Numbered from the stretch's first letter, positions 25,736 through 35,240 are shown. The stretch: 53,402 bases of DNA from Pseudoduganella ginsengisoli (GCF_009720865.1 NZ_WNLA01000029.1:1-53402), one strand, 5' to 3'. Translations and numbers: made by a program. Notes: generated from the letters alone by a model not told the origin.

Positions 25736-26929
25736 TTAAATGACATCACCGGGAACGCGCACCCAGCCTTCCATCAGCACACGCGCGCTGCGGCTCATGA
25801 TGGCCTTCTTGACCGTCCATTCACCGTTTTCCTGTTGCGCCTGCGCGCCGACGCGCAGCGTGCCGGATGGATGGCCGAAACGCACGGCTTCCCGTTCGCC
25901 GCCGCCAGCAGCGATATTGACCAGCGTGCCGGGAATCGCTGCCGCCGTGCCGATCGCCACAGCCGCCGTGCCCATCATAGCGTGGTGCAGCTTGCCCATC
26001 GACAGTGCGCGCACCAGCAGATCCACGTCGCCCGTAGCCACTTGCTTGCCGCTGGACGCCGCATACGCTTTCGGCGGCGCGACAAAGGCGACTTTCGGCG
26101 TGTGCTGGCGTTTTGCCGCTTCATCGACGCTGGCAATCAATCCCATGCGCACGGCGCCGTGCGCGCGGATGGTTTCAAACATGGCCAGCGCTTTCGCATC
26201 GCCATTGATGGCTTCCTGCAGTTCCGTGCCCGTGTAGCCGACGGCGTCCGCGTTGACAAAAATGGTCGGAATGCCGGCGTTGATCATGGTCGCCTTCAAT
26301 GTGCCGACGCCAGGAACTTCCAGATCATCGACCAGGTTCCCGGTCGGGAACATCGAGCCGCCCCCGCCCTCTTCTTCCGCCGCCGGGTCCATAAATTCCA
26401 GCTGCACTTCGGCTGCGGGGAACGTTACGCCATCGAGTTCGAAATCACCGGTTTCCTGCACGGCGCCATGGGCCATCGGCACGTGCGCAATGATGGTTTT
26501 GTTGATGTTGGCTTGCCAGATCCGCACCACGGCCACGCCGTCATGCGGCACGCGGGCGGCGTCAACCAGCCCGCCGCTGATGGCAAATGCGCCCACCGCA
26601 GCCGACAGGTTGCCGCAATTGCCACTCCAGTCCACGAACGGCTTGTCGATCGACACCTGGCCGAACAGGTAATCGACGTCATGGTTTTCACGGGCGCTTT
26701 TCGACAGGATCACGGTCTTGCTGGTGGACGACGTGGCGCCGCCCATGCCATCGATTTGCTTGCCGTACGGGTCCGGACTGCCGATCACGCGCAGCAGCAG
26801 CGCATCGCGCGCCGCGCCCGGGACTTGCGCGGCTTGCGGCAAATCCTGCAGACGGAAGAACACACCCTTGCTGGTGCCGCCACGCATGTACGTGGCGGGG
26901 ATTTTGATTTGCGGTGCGTTCGCCATCAT
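25736..26929 (-). CDS. prpF: 2-methylaconitate cis-trans isomerase
   Basis: This 397-residue PrpF isomerises the trans-2-methylaconitate made by AcnD so that the methylcitrate cycle can continue. The N-terminal signature IPATYMRGGTSKGVFF and the QIDGMGGATSSTSKT segment are diagnostic. Two tandem ATGs (26929 and 26926) straddle the acnD stop (ATGATGG), so translation is coupled. The longer upstream frame lies inside acnD and is rejected. Confidence 0.95.
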   Translation of the reverse strand: MMANAPQIKIPATYMRGGTSKGVFFRLQDLPQAAQVPGAARDALLLRVIGSPDPYGKQIDGMGGATSSTSKTVILSKSARENHDVDYLFGQVSIDKPFVDWSGNCGNLSAAVGAFAISGGLVDAARVPHDGVAVVRIWQANINKTIIAHVPMAHGAVQETGDFELDGVTFPAAEVQLEFMDPAAEEEGGGGSMFPTGNLVDDLEVPGVGTLKATMINAGIPTIFVNADAVGYTGTELQEAINGDAKALAMFETIRAHGAVRMGLIASVDEAAKRQHTPKVAFVAPPKAYAASSGKQVATGDVDLLVRALSMGKLHHAMMGTAAVAIGTAAAIPGTLVNIAAGGGEREAVRFGHPSGTLRVGAQAQQENGEWTVKKAIMSRSARVLMEGWVRVPGDVI

Positions 26930-29535
26930 GCCGCCTTGGCGTTCGCCAAAAAGTCTTGCGCAAAGCGCTGCAACACGCCGCCCGCTTCGTAAATCGACAC
27001 GTCTTCCGACGAATCCAGGCGGCACGTCACCGGCACTTCAACACGCTCGCCATTCCGGCGGTTGATCACCAGCGTCAGCGTGGCGCGCGGCGCGCGTTCG
27101 CCAATCACGTCGAACGTTTCCGTCCCATCGATGCCCAAGGTCAAGCGGTTGACGCCCGGCTTGAATTCCAGCGGCAGCACGCCCATGCCCACCAGGTTGG
27201 TGCGGTGGATACGCTCGAAGCCTTCGGCCACGATGGCTTCCACACCCGCCAGGCGCACGCCCTTGGCAGCCCAGTCACGCGACGAACCCTGGCCATAATC
27301 GGCGCCGGCAATGACGATCAGCGGCTGCTTGCGCTCCATGTACGTCTCGATCGCTTCCCACATGCGGGTGACTTTGCCTTCCGGCTCGATACGGGCCAGC
27401 GAACCGGCCTTCACCTTGCCTTCCGCATCGCGCACCATTTCATTTTTCAGCGTCGGGTTAGCAAACGTTGCACGCTGCGCCGTCAAGTGGTCGCCACGGT
27501 GCGTGGCGTACGAATTGAAGTCTTCTTCCGGCAAGCCCATTTTGTGCAGGTATTCACCGGCAGCCGAGTCCATCATGATTGCGTTCGATGGCGACAGGTG
27601 GTCCGTCGTGATGTTATCGCCCAGCACAGCCAGTGCACGCATGCCTTTCAGCGTGCGTTCGCCGGCCAGCGCGCCTTCCCAGTATGGCGGACGGCGGATG
27701 TACGTCGATTGCGGACGCCAGTCGTACAGGGGCGCCGCGGCTTCCTGCGCCTGGCCGCTGCGGTCGAACATCGGGATGTAGACTTTGCGGAAATGGTCTG
27801 GCTTCACGGACGAAGCGACAATCGCGTCGATTTCCTCGTCGGAAGGCCACAAATCCTTGAGCGTAATGGCTTTGCCATTGGCGTCCGTGCCCAGCACGTC
27901 CTTCTCGATGTCGAAGCGGATGGTGCCGGCAATGGCATACGCCACCACCAGCGGCGGCGATGCCAGGAATGCCTGCTTCGCGTACGGGTGGATACGGCCG
28001 TCAAAGTTGCGGTTACCGGACAGCACGGCCGTCGCGTACAGATCGCGCTCCACCACTTCTTTCTGGATCACGGGATCGAGCGCGCCGGACATGCCGTTGC
28101 AAGACGTGCACGCATACGCAACGACGCCGAAGCCCAGCTTTTCCAGTTCCGGCAGCAAGCCGGCTTCTTCCAGGTACAGGGTCACGGCTTTCGATCCTGG
28201 CGCCAGCGACGATTTCACCCATGGCTTGCGCAGCAAACCTGCCTTGTTGGCATTGCGGGCCAGCAGGCCGGCAGCAATCATGTTGCGCGGATTATTGGTG
28301 TTGGTGCAGCTGGTAATGGCCGCGATGATCACGGCGCCATCCGGCATCAGGCCCGGTTCATTTTCAACTTTGCCCGTGATGCCGGCTTTTGCCAGGTCCG
28401 TGGTGGCCACGCGTTTGTGCGGGTTGGACGGACCGGCGATGTTGCGCACCACAGTCGACAAGTCGAACTTCAGCACGCGCTCGTATTCGGCGCCCGCCAG
28501 GGCATCGGCCCACAAGCCGGTTTCCTTGGCATAGGTTTCCACCAGCGCCACGGTTTCATCTTCACGGCCCGTCAATTTCAGGTACTTGATGGTTTGCTCG
28601 TCGATGTAGAACATCGCGGCAGTGGCGCCGAATTCCGGCGCCATGTTGGAAATCGTCGCACGGTCGCCCAACGTCAGGCTGGCCGCACCGGCGCCATAGA
28701 ATTCCAGGTAGGCGGAAACGACTTTTTCGCGGCGCAAAAATTCCGTCAGCGCCAGCACGATGTCCGTGGCGGTAATGCCCGGCTGCGCCTTGCCCGTCAA
28801 TTCCACGCCGATAATGTCCGGCAAACGCATCCACGACGCGCGGCCCAGCATCACGGTTTCCGCTTCCAGTCCGCCCACGCCGATGGCAATCACGCCCAGC
28901 GCATCGACCATAGGCGTGTGCGAGTCGGTGCCCACCAGCGTGTCCGGATACGCGACGCCATCGGTGACCTGGATCACCGGCGACATGCGCTCCAGGTTGA
29001 TCTGGTGCAGGATGCCGTTACCCGGCGGGATTACGTCCACGTTGCGGAACGCATTCTTGGTCCAGTTGATGAAGTCAAAGCGGTCTTCGTTGCGGCGGTC
29101 TTCGATGGCGCGGTTTTTATTGAACGCGTCCGGATCGAAACCGCCGCATTCCACGGCCAGCGAGTGGTCTACCACCAGCTGCGTCGGCACCACGGGATTG
29201 ACTTGGGCCGGGTCGCCGCCCTGCTCTGCAATGGCGTCGCGCAGGCCGGCCAGATCGACCAGCGCGGTCTGGCCCAGGATGTCGTGGCACACGACGCGGG
29301 CCGGGAACCATGGGAAGTCCAGGTCGCGCTTGCGCTCGATCAGCTGCGACAGTGAATCGTTCAAGGCCGCCGGATCGCAGCGGCGCACCAGATTCTCCGC
29401 TAATACGCGCGACGTGTAAGGCAAGCCTGCCCAGGCGCCCGGCTTGATGGCGTCAACTGCGGCGCGCGCATCGAAGAAATCGAGCTTCGTGCCTGGCAGG
29501 GCTTTGCGGAATTGGGTATTCATGGGGGTGCTCAT
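26926..29535 (-). CDS. acnD: Fe/S-dependent 2-methylcitrate dehydratase AcnD
   Basis: This 869-residue aconitase-family enzyme dehydrates 2-methylcitrate in the AcnD/PrpF variant of the propionate pathway, which replaces PrpD. Cluster and active-site motifs include VGTDSHTPMVDALG, ITSCTNTNNP with a cluster Cys, and ACTSCNGMSG. The swivel domain carries DYGQGSSRDWAAKG. Three in-frame Mets are possible (29550, 29535, 29523). ATG 29535 follows the prpC stop by one base and 29523 (MNTQFRKALPGT) matches the common family start; 29550 would overlap prpC. Confidence 0.95.
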   Translation of the reverse strand: MSTPMNTQFRKALPGTKLDFFDARAAVDAIKPGAWAGLPYTSRVLAENLVRRCDPAALNDSLSQLIERKRDLDFPWFPARVVCHDILGQTALVDLAGLRDAIAEQGGDPAQVNPVVPTQLVVDHSLAVECGGFDPDAFNKNRAIEDRRNEDRFDFINWTKNAFRNVDVIPPGNGILHQINLERMSPVIQVTDGVAYPDTLVGTDSHTPMVDALGVIAIGVGGLEAETVMLGRASWMRLPDIIGVELTGKAQPGITATDIVLALTEFLRREKVVSAYLEFYGAGAASLTLGDRATISNMAPEFGATAAMFYIDEQTIKYLKLTGREDETVALVETYAKETGLWADALAGAEYERVLKFDLSTVVRNIAGPSNPHKRVATTDLAKAGITGKVENEPGLMPDGAVIIAAITSCTNTNNPRNMIAAGLLARNANKAGLLRKPWVKSSLAPGSKAVTLYLEEAGLLPELEKLGFGVVAYACTSCNGMSGALDPVIQKEVVERDLYATAVLSGNRNFDGRIHPYAKQAFLASPPLVVAYAIAGTIRFDIEKDVLGTDANGKAITLKDLWPSDEEIDAIVASSVKPDHFRKVYIPMFDRSGQAQEAAAPLYDWRPQSTYIRRPPYWEGALAGERTLKGMRALAVLGDNITTDHLSPSNAIMMDSAAGEYLHKMGLPEEDFNSYATHRGDHLTAQRATFANPTLKNEMVRDAEGKVKAGSLARIEPEGKVTRMWEAIETYMERKQPLIVIAGADYGQGSSRDWAAKGVRLAGVEAIVAEGFERIHRTNLVGMGVLPLEFKPGVNRLTLGIDGTETFDVIGERAPRATLTLVINRRNGERVEVPVTCRLDSSEDVSIYEAGGVLQRFAQDFLANAKAA

Positions 29536-29536
29536 G

Positions 29537-30688
29537 TTATTTACGCTCATTCAGCGGCACGAATTGCAGGTCGTCCGGGCCCACGTAGTTGGCGCTTGGA
29601 CGAATGATCTTGTTGTCGATGCGCTGCTCGATGATGTGGGCAGCCCAGCCGGACGTACGCGAAATCACGAACAGCGGCGTGAACATGGCGGTCGGCACGC
29701 CCATCATGTGGTACGACACGGCGGAGAACCAGTCCAGGTTCGGGAACATCTTCTTGATTTCCCACATCACCGATTCCAGGCGCTCGGCGATGTCGAACAT
29801 CTTGGTGGAACCGGCCTCGATCGACAGCTTGCGCGCGACTTCCTTGATCACCACGTTGCGCGGGTCGGAAATCGTGTACACCGGGTGGCCGAAGCCAATC
29901 ACGACTTCCTTGTTTTCCACGCGGCGGCGGATGTCCGCTTCGGCTTCGTCCGGGTTTTCATAGCGCTTCTGGATTTCAAACGCGAATTCATTGGCGCCGC
30001 CGTGTTTCGGGCCGCGCAGCGCGCCAATCGCGCCCGTCACTGCCGAGTAAATGTCGGAACCGGTGCCGGCAATCACGCGGCTGGTGAAAGTCGATGCATT
30101 GAATTCGTGTTCCGCGTACAGGATCAGCGATACGTGCATGGCTTTCACCCACGATTCGGATGGCTTTTCGCCGTGCAGCAGGTGCAGGAAGTGGCCGCCG
30201 ATCGAGTCGTCGTCGGTTTCCACGTCGATGCGCTTGCCGTTGTGCGAGTAGTGGTACCAGTACAGCAGCATCGAGCCAAACGATGCCATCAGGCGGTCCG
30301 CGATATCGCGCGCGCCCGGCACGTTGTGGTCATCTTTCTCAGGCAACGTGCAGCCCAGCACCGAGCAGCCGGTGCGCATCACGTCCATCGGGTGCGCCGA
30401 TGCAGGCAAGGCTTCCAGTGCGGATTTCACCGATTGCGGCAAGCCGCGCAGCGACTTCAGTTTGCCTTTGTAGCCTTTCAGTTCAGCGGCCGTCGGCAGT
30501 TTGCCGTGTACCAGCAGGTAAGCGATTTCTTCGAATTCGCACACATTGGCCACGTCCAGGATGTCGTAGCCGCGATAGTGCAAATCGTTGCCGGTCTTGC
30601 CGACGGAGCACAGCGCGGTATTACCGGCGGTCACGCCAGACAGGGCAACGGATTTTTTAGGCTTGAAGGTCGGGGCTTGATCGGTCAT
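29537..30688 (-). CDS. prpC: 2-methylcitrate synthase
   Basis: This 383-residue citrate-synthase-family enzyme condenses propionyl-CoA with oxaloacetate. Motifs are LHYRGYDILDVA near the N-terminus, the first active-site His region (EHEFNASTFTSRV), GPKHGGANEF, and GFGHPVYTISDPRN. Operon context between prpB and acnD distinguishes it from GltA. A Shine-Dalgarno GAGGAG precedes the ATG. Confidence 0.96.
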   Translation of the reverse strand: MTDQAPTFKPKKSVALSGVTAGNTALCSVGKTGNDLHYRGYDILDVANVCEFEEIAYLLVHGKLPTAAELKGYKGKLKSLRGLPQSVKSALEALPASAHPMDVMRTGCSVLGCTLPEKDDHNVPGARDIADRLMASFGSMLLYWYHYSHNGKRIDVETDDDSIGGHFLHLLHGEKPSESWVKAMHVSLILYAEHEFNASTFTSRVIAGTGSDIYSAVTGAIGALRGPKHGGANEFAFEIQKRYENPDEAEADIRRRVENKEVVIGFGHPVYTISDPRNVVIKEVARKLSIEAGSTKMFDIAERLESVMWEIKKMFPNLDWFSAVSYHMMGVPTAMFTPLFVISRTSGWAAHIIEQRIDNKIIRPSANYVGPDDLQFVPLNERK

Positions 30689-30715
30689 GTTGTACTCCTC
30701 TGTGTTTTATTTGAA

Positions 30716-31603
30716 TTAAGCTTTTTTCGCGGCAAACAATGCGTCCAGCTTTTGCTCGAAGCTGTGGTAGTTGATGCGCTCATACAGTTCCATGCGGGTT
30801 TGCATGGTGTCGATCACATTCTTTTGCGTACCTTCGCGGCGTACGGTGTTGTATACGTTTTCCGCAGCCTTGTTCATGGCGCGGAACGCCGACAGCGGGT
30901 ACAGCGCGATGGCAACGTCGGCAGACTTCAATTCATCGACAGTAAACAGCGGGGTCGCGCCGAATTCCGTGATGTTGGCCAGGATCGGCACTTTCACGGC
31001 CTTGGCGAATTCCTTATACATTTCCAGGCTGGTGATGGCTTCCGGGAAAATCATGTCGGCGCCCGCTTCCACGCAGGCGACTGCACGGTCAATGGCCGCT
31101 TCCAGCCCTTCGACGGCCAGCGCGTCGGTGCGGGCCATGATGACGAAATTCGCATCCGTCTTGGCGTCCACGGCAGCTTTCACTCGGTCCACCATTTCAC
31201 CCTTGGTGACGATTTCCTTGCCCGGACGGTGGCCGCAGCGCTTGGCGCCCACCTGGTCTTCAATGTGCACGGCGGCGGCGCCGGCCTTGATCATGGATTT
31301 CACGGTGCGGGCCACGTTGAAGGCGGACGCGCCGAAACCCGTGTCGATATCGACCAGCAGCGGCAAGTCGCATACGTCGGTAATGCGGCGCACGTCGGTC
31401 AGCACGTCATCCAGGTTGGAAATGCCGAGGTCCGGCAAACCCAGCGAACCGGCCGCCACGCCGCCGCCCGACAAATAAATCGCACGGAAGCCGGCGCGCT
31501 TGGCCAGCAAAGCGTGATTGGCGTTGATCGCGCCGATCACTTGCAGCGGCGATTCTTCTTCGACGGCTTTGCGGAATGCGGCGCCTGCGGAGTATTGGGT
31601 CAT
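30716..31603 (-). CDS. prpB: 2-methylisocitrate lyase
   Basis: This 295-residue isocitrate-lyase-family enzyme cleaves methylisocitrate to pyruvate and succinate, the last step of the cycle. Diagnostic residues are LSGGGVAAGSLGLPDLG, LLVDIDTGFG with a Mg ligand Asp, and the catalytic KRCGH loop. It is the first gene of the operon and lies 30 bp downstream of the sigma-54 promoter's expected start site. AAGG sits eight bases before the ATG. Confidence 0.96.
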   Translation of the reverse strand: MTQYSAGAAFRKAVEEESPLQVIGAINANHALLAKRAGFRAIYLSGGGVAAGSLGLPDLGISNLDDVLTDVRRITDVCDLPLLVDIDTGFGASAFNVARTVKSMIKAGAAAVHIEDQVGAKRCGHRPGKEIVTKGEMVDRVKAAVDAKTDANFVIMARTDALAVEGLEAAIDRAVACVEAGADMIFPEAITSLEMYKEFAKAVKVPILANITEFGATPLFTVDELKSADVAIALYPLSAFRAMNKAAENVYNTVRREGTQKNVIDTMQTRMELYERINYHSFEQKLDALFAAKKA

Positions 31604-31643
31604 GGCTTACCTTTCAAATGAGGTTTTCGTTGCGCTCCGTTAC

Positions 31644-31659
31644 AGCAAACCCCGTGCCA
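31644..31659 (-). promoter_or_regulatory. Sigma-54 promoter of the prp operon
   Basis: On the minus strand TGGCACG-N4-TTGCT matches the RpoN consensus at every defined position, with the GG and GC doublets in the standard -24/-12 spacing. It is oriented toward prpB, about 41 bp upstream of its ATG. The divergent activator PrpR belongs to the sigma-54-dependent enhancer-binding proteins, which fits exactly. Confidence 0.92.
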
Positions 31660-31747
31660 GCTCGGCCATAACATCGTGAAACAATGAAAAATCAGCGACT
31701 TACCGCATCCCTTCGCTCTGCAGACGGCCATCAAGCGCATGTAAAAC

Positions 31748-31794
31748 GTTTCATATTGAAACATTGAAATGCAACTGAACTATAATTGAAACAT
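31748..31794. promoter_or_regulatory. Candidate PrpR operator: inverted repeat plus direct repeat
   Basis: GTTTCA-TAT-TGAAAC is a perfect inverted repeat at 31748-31762. The decamer ATTGAAACAT occurs at 31755-31764 and again exactly 30 bp later at 31785-31794, where it runs into the prpR start codon. The spacing is about three helical turns. The sites lie roughly 90-150 bp upstream of the sigma-54 promoter, a normal position for enhancer binding, and the second would allow autorepression. Confidence 0.6.
31781..31786 (+). promoter_or_regulatory. Perfect -10 hexamer six bases before prpR
   Basis: TATAAT at 31781-31786 is followed after six bases by the prpR ATG, so transcription would begin at or next to the start codon. 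The best -35 candidates are TGAAAC (31757-31762, 18-bp spacer) or TTGAAA (31756-31761, 19-bp spacer), inside the inverted repeat. Confidence 0.5.
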
Positions 31795-33412
31795 GCGCCA
31801 TTCTACGCCTTTACCCATCGACAGCAGCGACAAGCCCGTGATCTGGACCGTGTCCGTGTCGCGCCTGGCGGAACTGTTCCGCGACATCACGCTGGAATAC
31901 GATAATTTCGCCACCATCGAACCCATCAACCTGGGCTTCGACGAAGCGGCGCGCCATATCCGCGAACGGCTGGCCACGGAGCGCTGCGACGCCGTCATAT
32001 CGGCCGGTTCCAATGCCGCGTATTTAAAGGGGCGTTTGTCGGTCCCAGTCGTCATTGCCAAGGCCAGCGGCTTTGACGTGATGCAGGCGCTGGCCAGGGC
32101 CCGGCGCGTATCGGAGCGCATCGGCGTCGTCAGCTACCAGTCGCCGATGGCGGAACTGGCCGAATTTTCCGCCACCTTTGGCCACGACATCGTGCAGCGC
32201 ACCTACGTGACGGAAGAAGATGCGCGGGCACAGATCAATGACTTGAAGGCGGCCGGCGTCAAGGCCATCGTCGGCGCGGGACTGATTACGGACCTGGCGG
32301 AAGAAGCCGGGTTGACGGGCGTGTTCGTGTATTCCGCCGCGTCGATCCGCCAGGCGTTTGACGATGCGCTGGAAATTGCGCGGCTATCGTCATGGGAAGC
32401 CAGCCGCGCCCGCGCACGGGGCGGCAATGCGGGCGACACGTTGCGGGCCAAGCACGGCTTGAATGATTTGAAGGGGGAATCGCCAGCCATGGAAAAGCTG
32501 CGCCAGGCGGTCGTGCTGTATGCAAAATCGCCCGCCACCGTATTGATCCAGGCGGAAACCGGCTGCGGCAAGGAGCTGGTGGCGCAAGCGATCCACCGCG
32601 AAAGCCCCCGCACCTTGGGCGCAAACCGGCCATTCGTGGCAGTCAATTGCGGCGCCATTGCGGAGTCCCTGCTGGAATCGGAATTGTTCGGCCACGAAGA
32701 AGGCGCCTTTACGGGTGCACGCCGCGGCGGGCACGCGGGCTTGTTTGAAGCGGCCAACCGCGGCACGCTGTTCCTCGATGAAATCGGTGAAATGCCGCTG
32801 GCGTTGCAAACCCGCTTGCTGCGCGTGCTGGAAGAACGGGAAGTGGTGCGGGTAGGCGGCACCCGTCCGATCCCCGTCAACGTGCGCATCATCAGCGCCA
32901 CGCACTGCGACCTGGAACAGCGGGTGCGCGAAGGCCGCTTCCGCGCCGACTTGTTTTACCGGCTGGCTGTATTGCGGCTGTCGCTGCCGCCGCTGCGCGA
33001 ACGGCGCGACGATATTGCACTGCTGGCGGAATGGTCGCTGAAAAATGCGCTGGCCGCGCTGGGCGCCCGCCCGCACCCGAACCTGCACGCGGAAATCCAG
33101 GCGTGCGCGCCACTGCTGCTGCGCTATGGCTGGCCCGGCAATGTGCGGGAATTGCGCAACCTGTGCGAGCGGCTGGCGCTGTTCCTGGCGGCGGAACCGT
33201 TGCAGGCGCTGACGCCCGGCTTTGTGCTGGGGGTGGCGCCGGAACTGGGCGCGGTGGCTGCCGTGCAGGCAAACATGCCGGCGCCTGCCGCGCGCGAAAC
33301 TGCCACGCAGGTACTGGCCCGCTTTGGCGGCCGGCGCGATGCGGCGGCCGATTACCTCGGCATCAGCCGCACCACGCTGTGGCGGCGCCTGCGCGACGAG
33401 GCTGGCGGCTAA
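31793..33412 (+). CDS. prpR: Propionate catabolism sigma-54-dependent regulator
   Basis: This 539-residue activator has an N-terminal PrpR_N sensor domain (IWTVSVSRLAELFRDI to about residue 200), expected to bind 2-methylcitrate. An AAA+ domain follows, with Walker A ETGCGKE (Lys260) and the sigma-54 contact loop GAFTGA (304-309). The C-terminal Fis-type HTH reads DAAADYLGISRTTLWRRL. It is divergent from prpB. No Shine-Dalgarno fits ATG 31793 and no later Met precedes the domain, so the message may be leaderless. Confidence 0.95.
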   Translation: MRHSTPLPIDSSDKPVIWTVSVSRLAELFRDITLEYDNFATIEPINLGFDEAARHIRERLATERCDAVISAGSNAAYLKGRLSVPVVIAKASGFDVMQALARARRVSERIGVVSYQSPMAELAEFSATFGHDIVQRTYVTEEDARAQINDLKAAGVKAIVGAGLITDLAEEAGLTGVFVYSAASIRQAFDDALEIARLSSWEASRARARGGNAGDTLRAKHGLNDLKGESPAMEKLRQAVVLYAKSPATVLIQAETGCGKELVAQAIHRESPRTLGANRPFVAVNCGAIAESLLESELFGHEEGAFTGARRGGHAGLFEAANRGTLFLDEIGEMPLALQTRLLRVLEEREVVRVGGTRPIPVNVRIISATHCDLEQRVREGRFRADLFYRLAVLRLSLPPLRERRDDIALLAEWSLKNALAALGARPHPNLHAEIQACAPLLLRYGWPGNVRELRNLCERLALFLAAEPLQALTPGFVLGVAPELGAVAAVQANMPAPAARETATQVLARFGGRRDAAADYLGISRTTLWRRLRDEAGG

Positions 33413-33498
33413 TGGCGGTGCAACACCACCCATCACGCCATTCCGCCGCTCATCATGTGCCGGCTGTTTCACCACCGGCGTTCGTTTATGCTGAACGA

Positions 33499-34533
33499 AT
33501 GAAAACACTCGTACAATTCCGCATGACCCGCACACACTGGTACTGGCTGCTGCAAATCCTGGGCTGGTCCGCAGTCGTGGTATTCGTCGCTTTCGCCAAC
33601 AGCCGTTATTTGTACCAGCACGGCGCCATTGCCATATGCGTGCTGTGCGGCATATGCGGGCTGGTGCTATCCGATCTGGCGCACCGGCTGTATAAGGCGC
33701 GGCGCTGGCATGTGCAGCCGGCCGCGTGGCGCATCATCGCTTTCACCATCGTGGTACTGGGCCCGCTGCAGACGGCCGGTACGATGGCAACCAATTACCT
33801 CATCATCGGCAAAAATGGTGACCTGAACTGGCTGCACATGCTGTTGACGTTCTGGACCGGCATTATGCTGGCGTGGGCCATCTGCTACCTGGCTTACCTG
33901 TACCTGCGCCGCGCCAACCGGTTCGAAGCGGAGGCGCTACGCCTTGAAGTGCTGGCCAAGGATGCGGAACTGCGTGCCCTGCAAGCGCAGGTCAACCCGC
34001 ACTTCTTTTTCAACAGCTTGAACAGCGTACGCGCGCTGATTTATGAAAACCAGGATTCGGCGGCGCAAATGATCGACCAGCTGGCAACGCTGATGCGCTA
34101 TACACTGCAGTCGAGCTATGCGGACACCGTACCGCTCAGTGAAGAACTGGAAGCCGTGCAATCCTATCTGGCCATTGAAAAAATCCGCTTTGAAGAACGG
34201 CTGCGTTTGGCGCTCGACATTGCAGGCGGCATGGAAACCGTGCGCATTCCACCGATGGCGCTGCAAACCCTGGTGGAAAATGCCGTCAAATATGGTGTCG
34301 AACAAAGCGCCACTGGCACGGAAATCCGCATCAGCGCCAGCCACGCCAACGGCAAGGCCACCATTGAAGTGTCGAACCAGGGTGCGCTGCGTACGTTCAG
34401 CAACTCCACCAGCGTCGGCTTGAGCAATGCCCGCAAGCGCCTGATCTTGTCCAAAGGCGACAGCGCCAGCCTGGACCTGGTGGAACGCGATGGCTGGGTC
34501 CGCGCCACCTTGCACTTCCCGCTGGCCGCATGA
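33499..34533 (+). CDS. LytS-family sensor histidine kinase upstream of minor-pilin operon
   Basis: This 344-residue kinase has four membrane helices (about residues 15-33, 44-60, 77-97 and 113-136) without a large periplasmic domain. The His_kinase motif QVNPHFFFNSLNS follows, with His168, and then an HATPase domain (LVENAVKYGVEQ, SVGLSNARKRL). Its layout resembles FimS/AlgZ of Pseudomonas. The stop overlaps the start of the LytTR regulator (ATGA). The much longer open frame from 33031 runs inside prpR and is rejected. Confidence 0.88.
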   Translation: MKTLVQFRMTRTHWYWLLQILGWSAVVVFVAFANSRYLYQHGAIAICVLCGICGLVLSDLAHRLYKARRWHVQPAAWRIIAFTIVVLGPLQTAGTMATNYLIIGKNGDLNWLHMLLTFWTGIMLAWAICYLAYLYLRRANRFEAEALRLEVLAKDAELRALQAQVNPHFFFNSLNSVRALIYENQDSAAQMIDQLATLMRYTLQSSYADTVPLSEELEAVQSYLAIEKIRFEERLRLALDIAGGMETVRIPPMALQTLVENAVKYGVEQSATGTEIRISASHANGKATIEVSNQGALRTFSNSTSVGLSNARKRLILSKGDSASLDLVERDGWVRATLHFPLAA

Positions 34534-35231
34534 TGCGCGTGCTGATCGTCGATGATGAACGGCTGGCGCGGGCGGAATTGCGGCGCCTGCTGGCCGTGCA
34601 TGGCAATGTGCAGATCGCCGGCGAAGCAGCCAGCGCGGCGGAAGCCGCTGTCCAGGTGGCGGCACTGCAGCCGGACTTGCTGCTACTGGACATCAAGATG
34701 CCCGGCGGCAGTGGCTTCGATTTGCTGGAATCGCTGGACGATGCGCCTGAAGTCATCTTCACCACCGCCTATGACCAATACGCGCTGCAAGCGTTTGACG
34801 CCAATGCACTGGCCTACCTGCTGAAACCGGTCCAGCCGCAACGGCTGGCGGCGGCGCTGGAACGCGCTGCCGTGCGGCTGGGCACCACGATCCCGCCGGC
34901 GGCGCAGCCCCGCAAATTGTTTATCCGCGACGGTGAACGGTGCTGGTTCGTCAAACTGGATGACATCGCGGTATTCGAATCGGACGGCAATTACAGCAGA
35001 GTCCATTTCAGCGGCGGGCAACCGCTGCTGCCCCGCTCGCTGCTGCAACTGGAACAGCGGCTCGATCCGCAGCAATTCTTCCGCGCCAGCCGCCGCCATA
35101 TTGTCAATCTGGCCCATGTGCGCCGTGTCAGCCAGGGTGCCGACGGCGCCCTGGTGCTGCACCTGGATAGCATGGCGATCGAAGTATCCCGTCGCCGCGC
35201 CGCCACCCTGAAAAACATCGGCGTCTTGTAG
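34530..35231 (+). CDS. LytTR-family response regulator (AlgR-like)
   Basis: This 233-residue regulator is coupled to the LytS kinase by a 4-bp overlap. The receiver domain has VDDE (7-10), phospho-acceptor Asp54 (LLDIKMPG) and Lys99. A LytTR DNA-binding domain fills the last 100 residues (WFVKLDDIAVFESDGNYSRV, FFRASRRHIVNL). In Pseudomonas AlgR directly activates the minor-pilin operon. Here the pilin operon begins 89 bp downstream and the gap contains phased repeats, so direct control is a strong inference. Confidence 0.9.
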   Translation: MMRVLIVDDERLARAELRRLLAVHGNVQIAGEAASAAEAAVQVAALQPDLLLLDIKMPGGSGFDLLESLDDAPEVIFTTAYDQYALQAFDANALAYLLKPVQPQRLAAALERAAVRLGTTIPPAAQPRKLFIRDGERCWFVKLDDIAVFESDGNYSRVHFSGGQPLLPRSLLQLEQRLDPQQFFRASRRHIVNLAHVRRVSQGADGALVLHLDSMAIEVSRRRAATLKNIGVL

Positions 35232-35240
35232 CGGACAGCT

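Noticed and set aside
26914..31621. Very long plus-strand frames opposite acnD, prpC and prpB
   Set aside because: They are His/Arg/Gln-rich antisense shadows of well-recognised enzymes on the minus strand.
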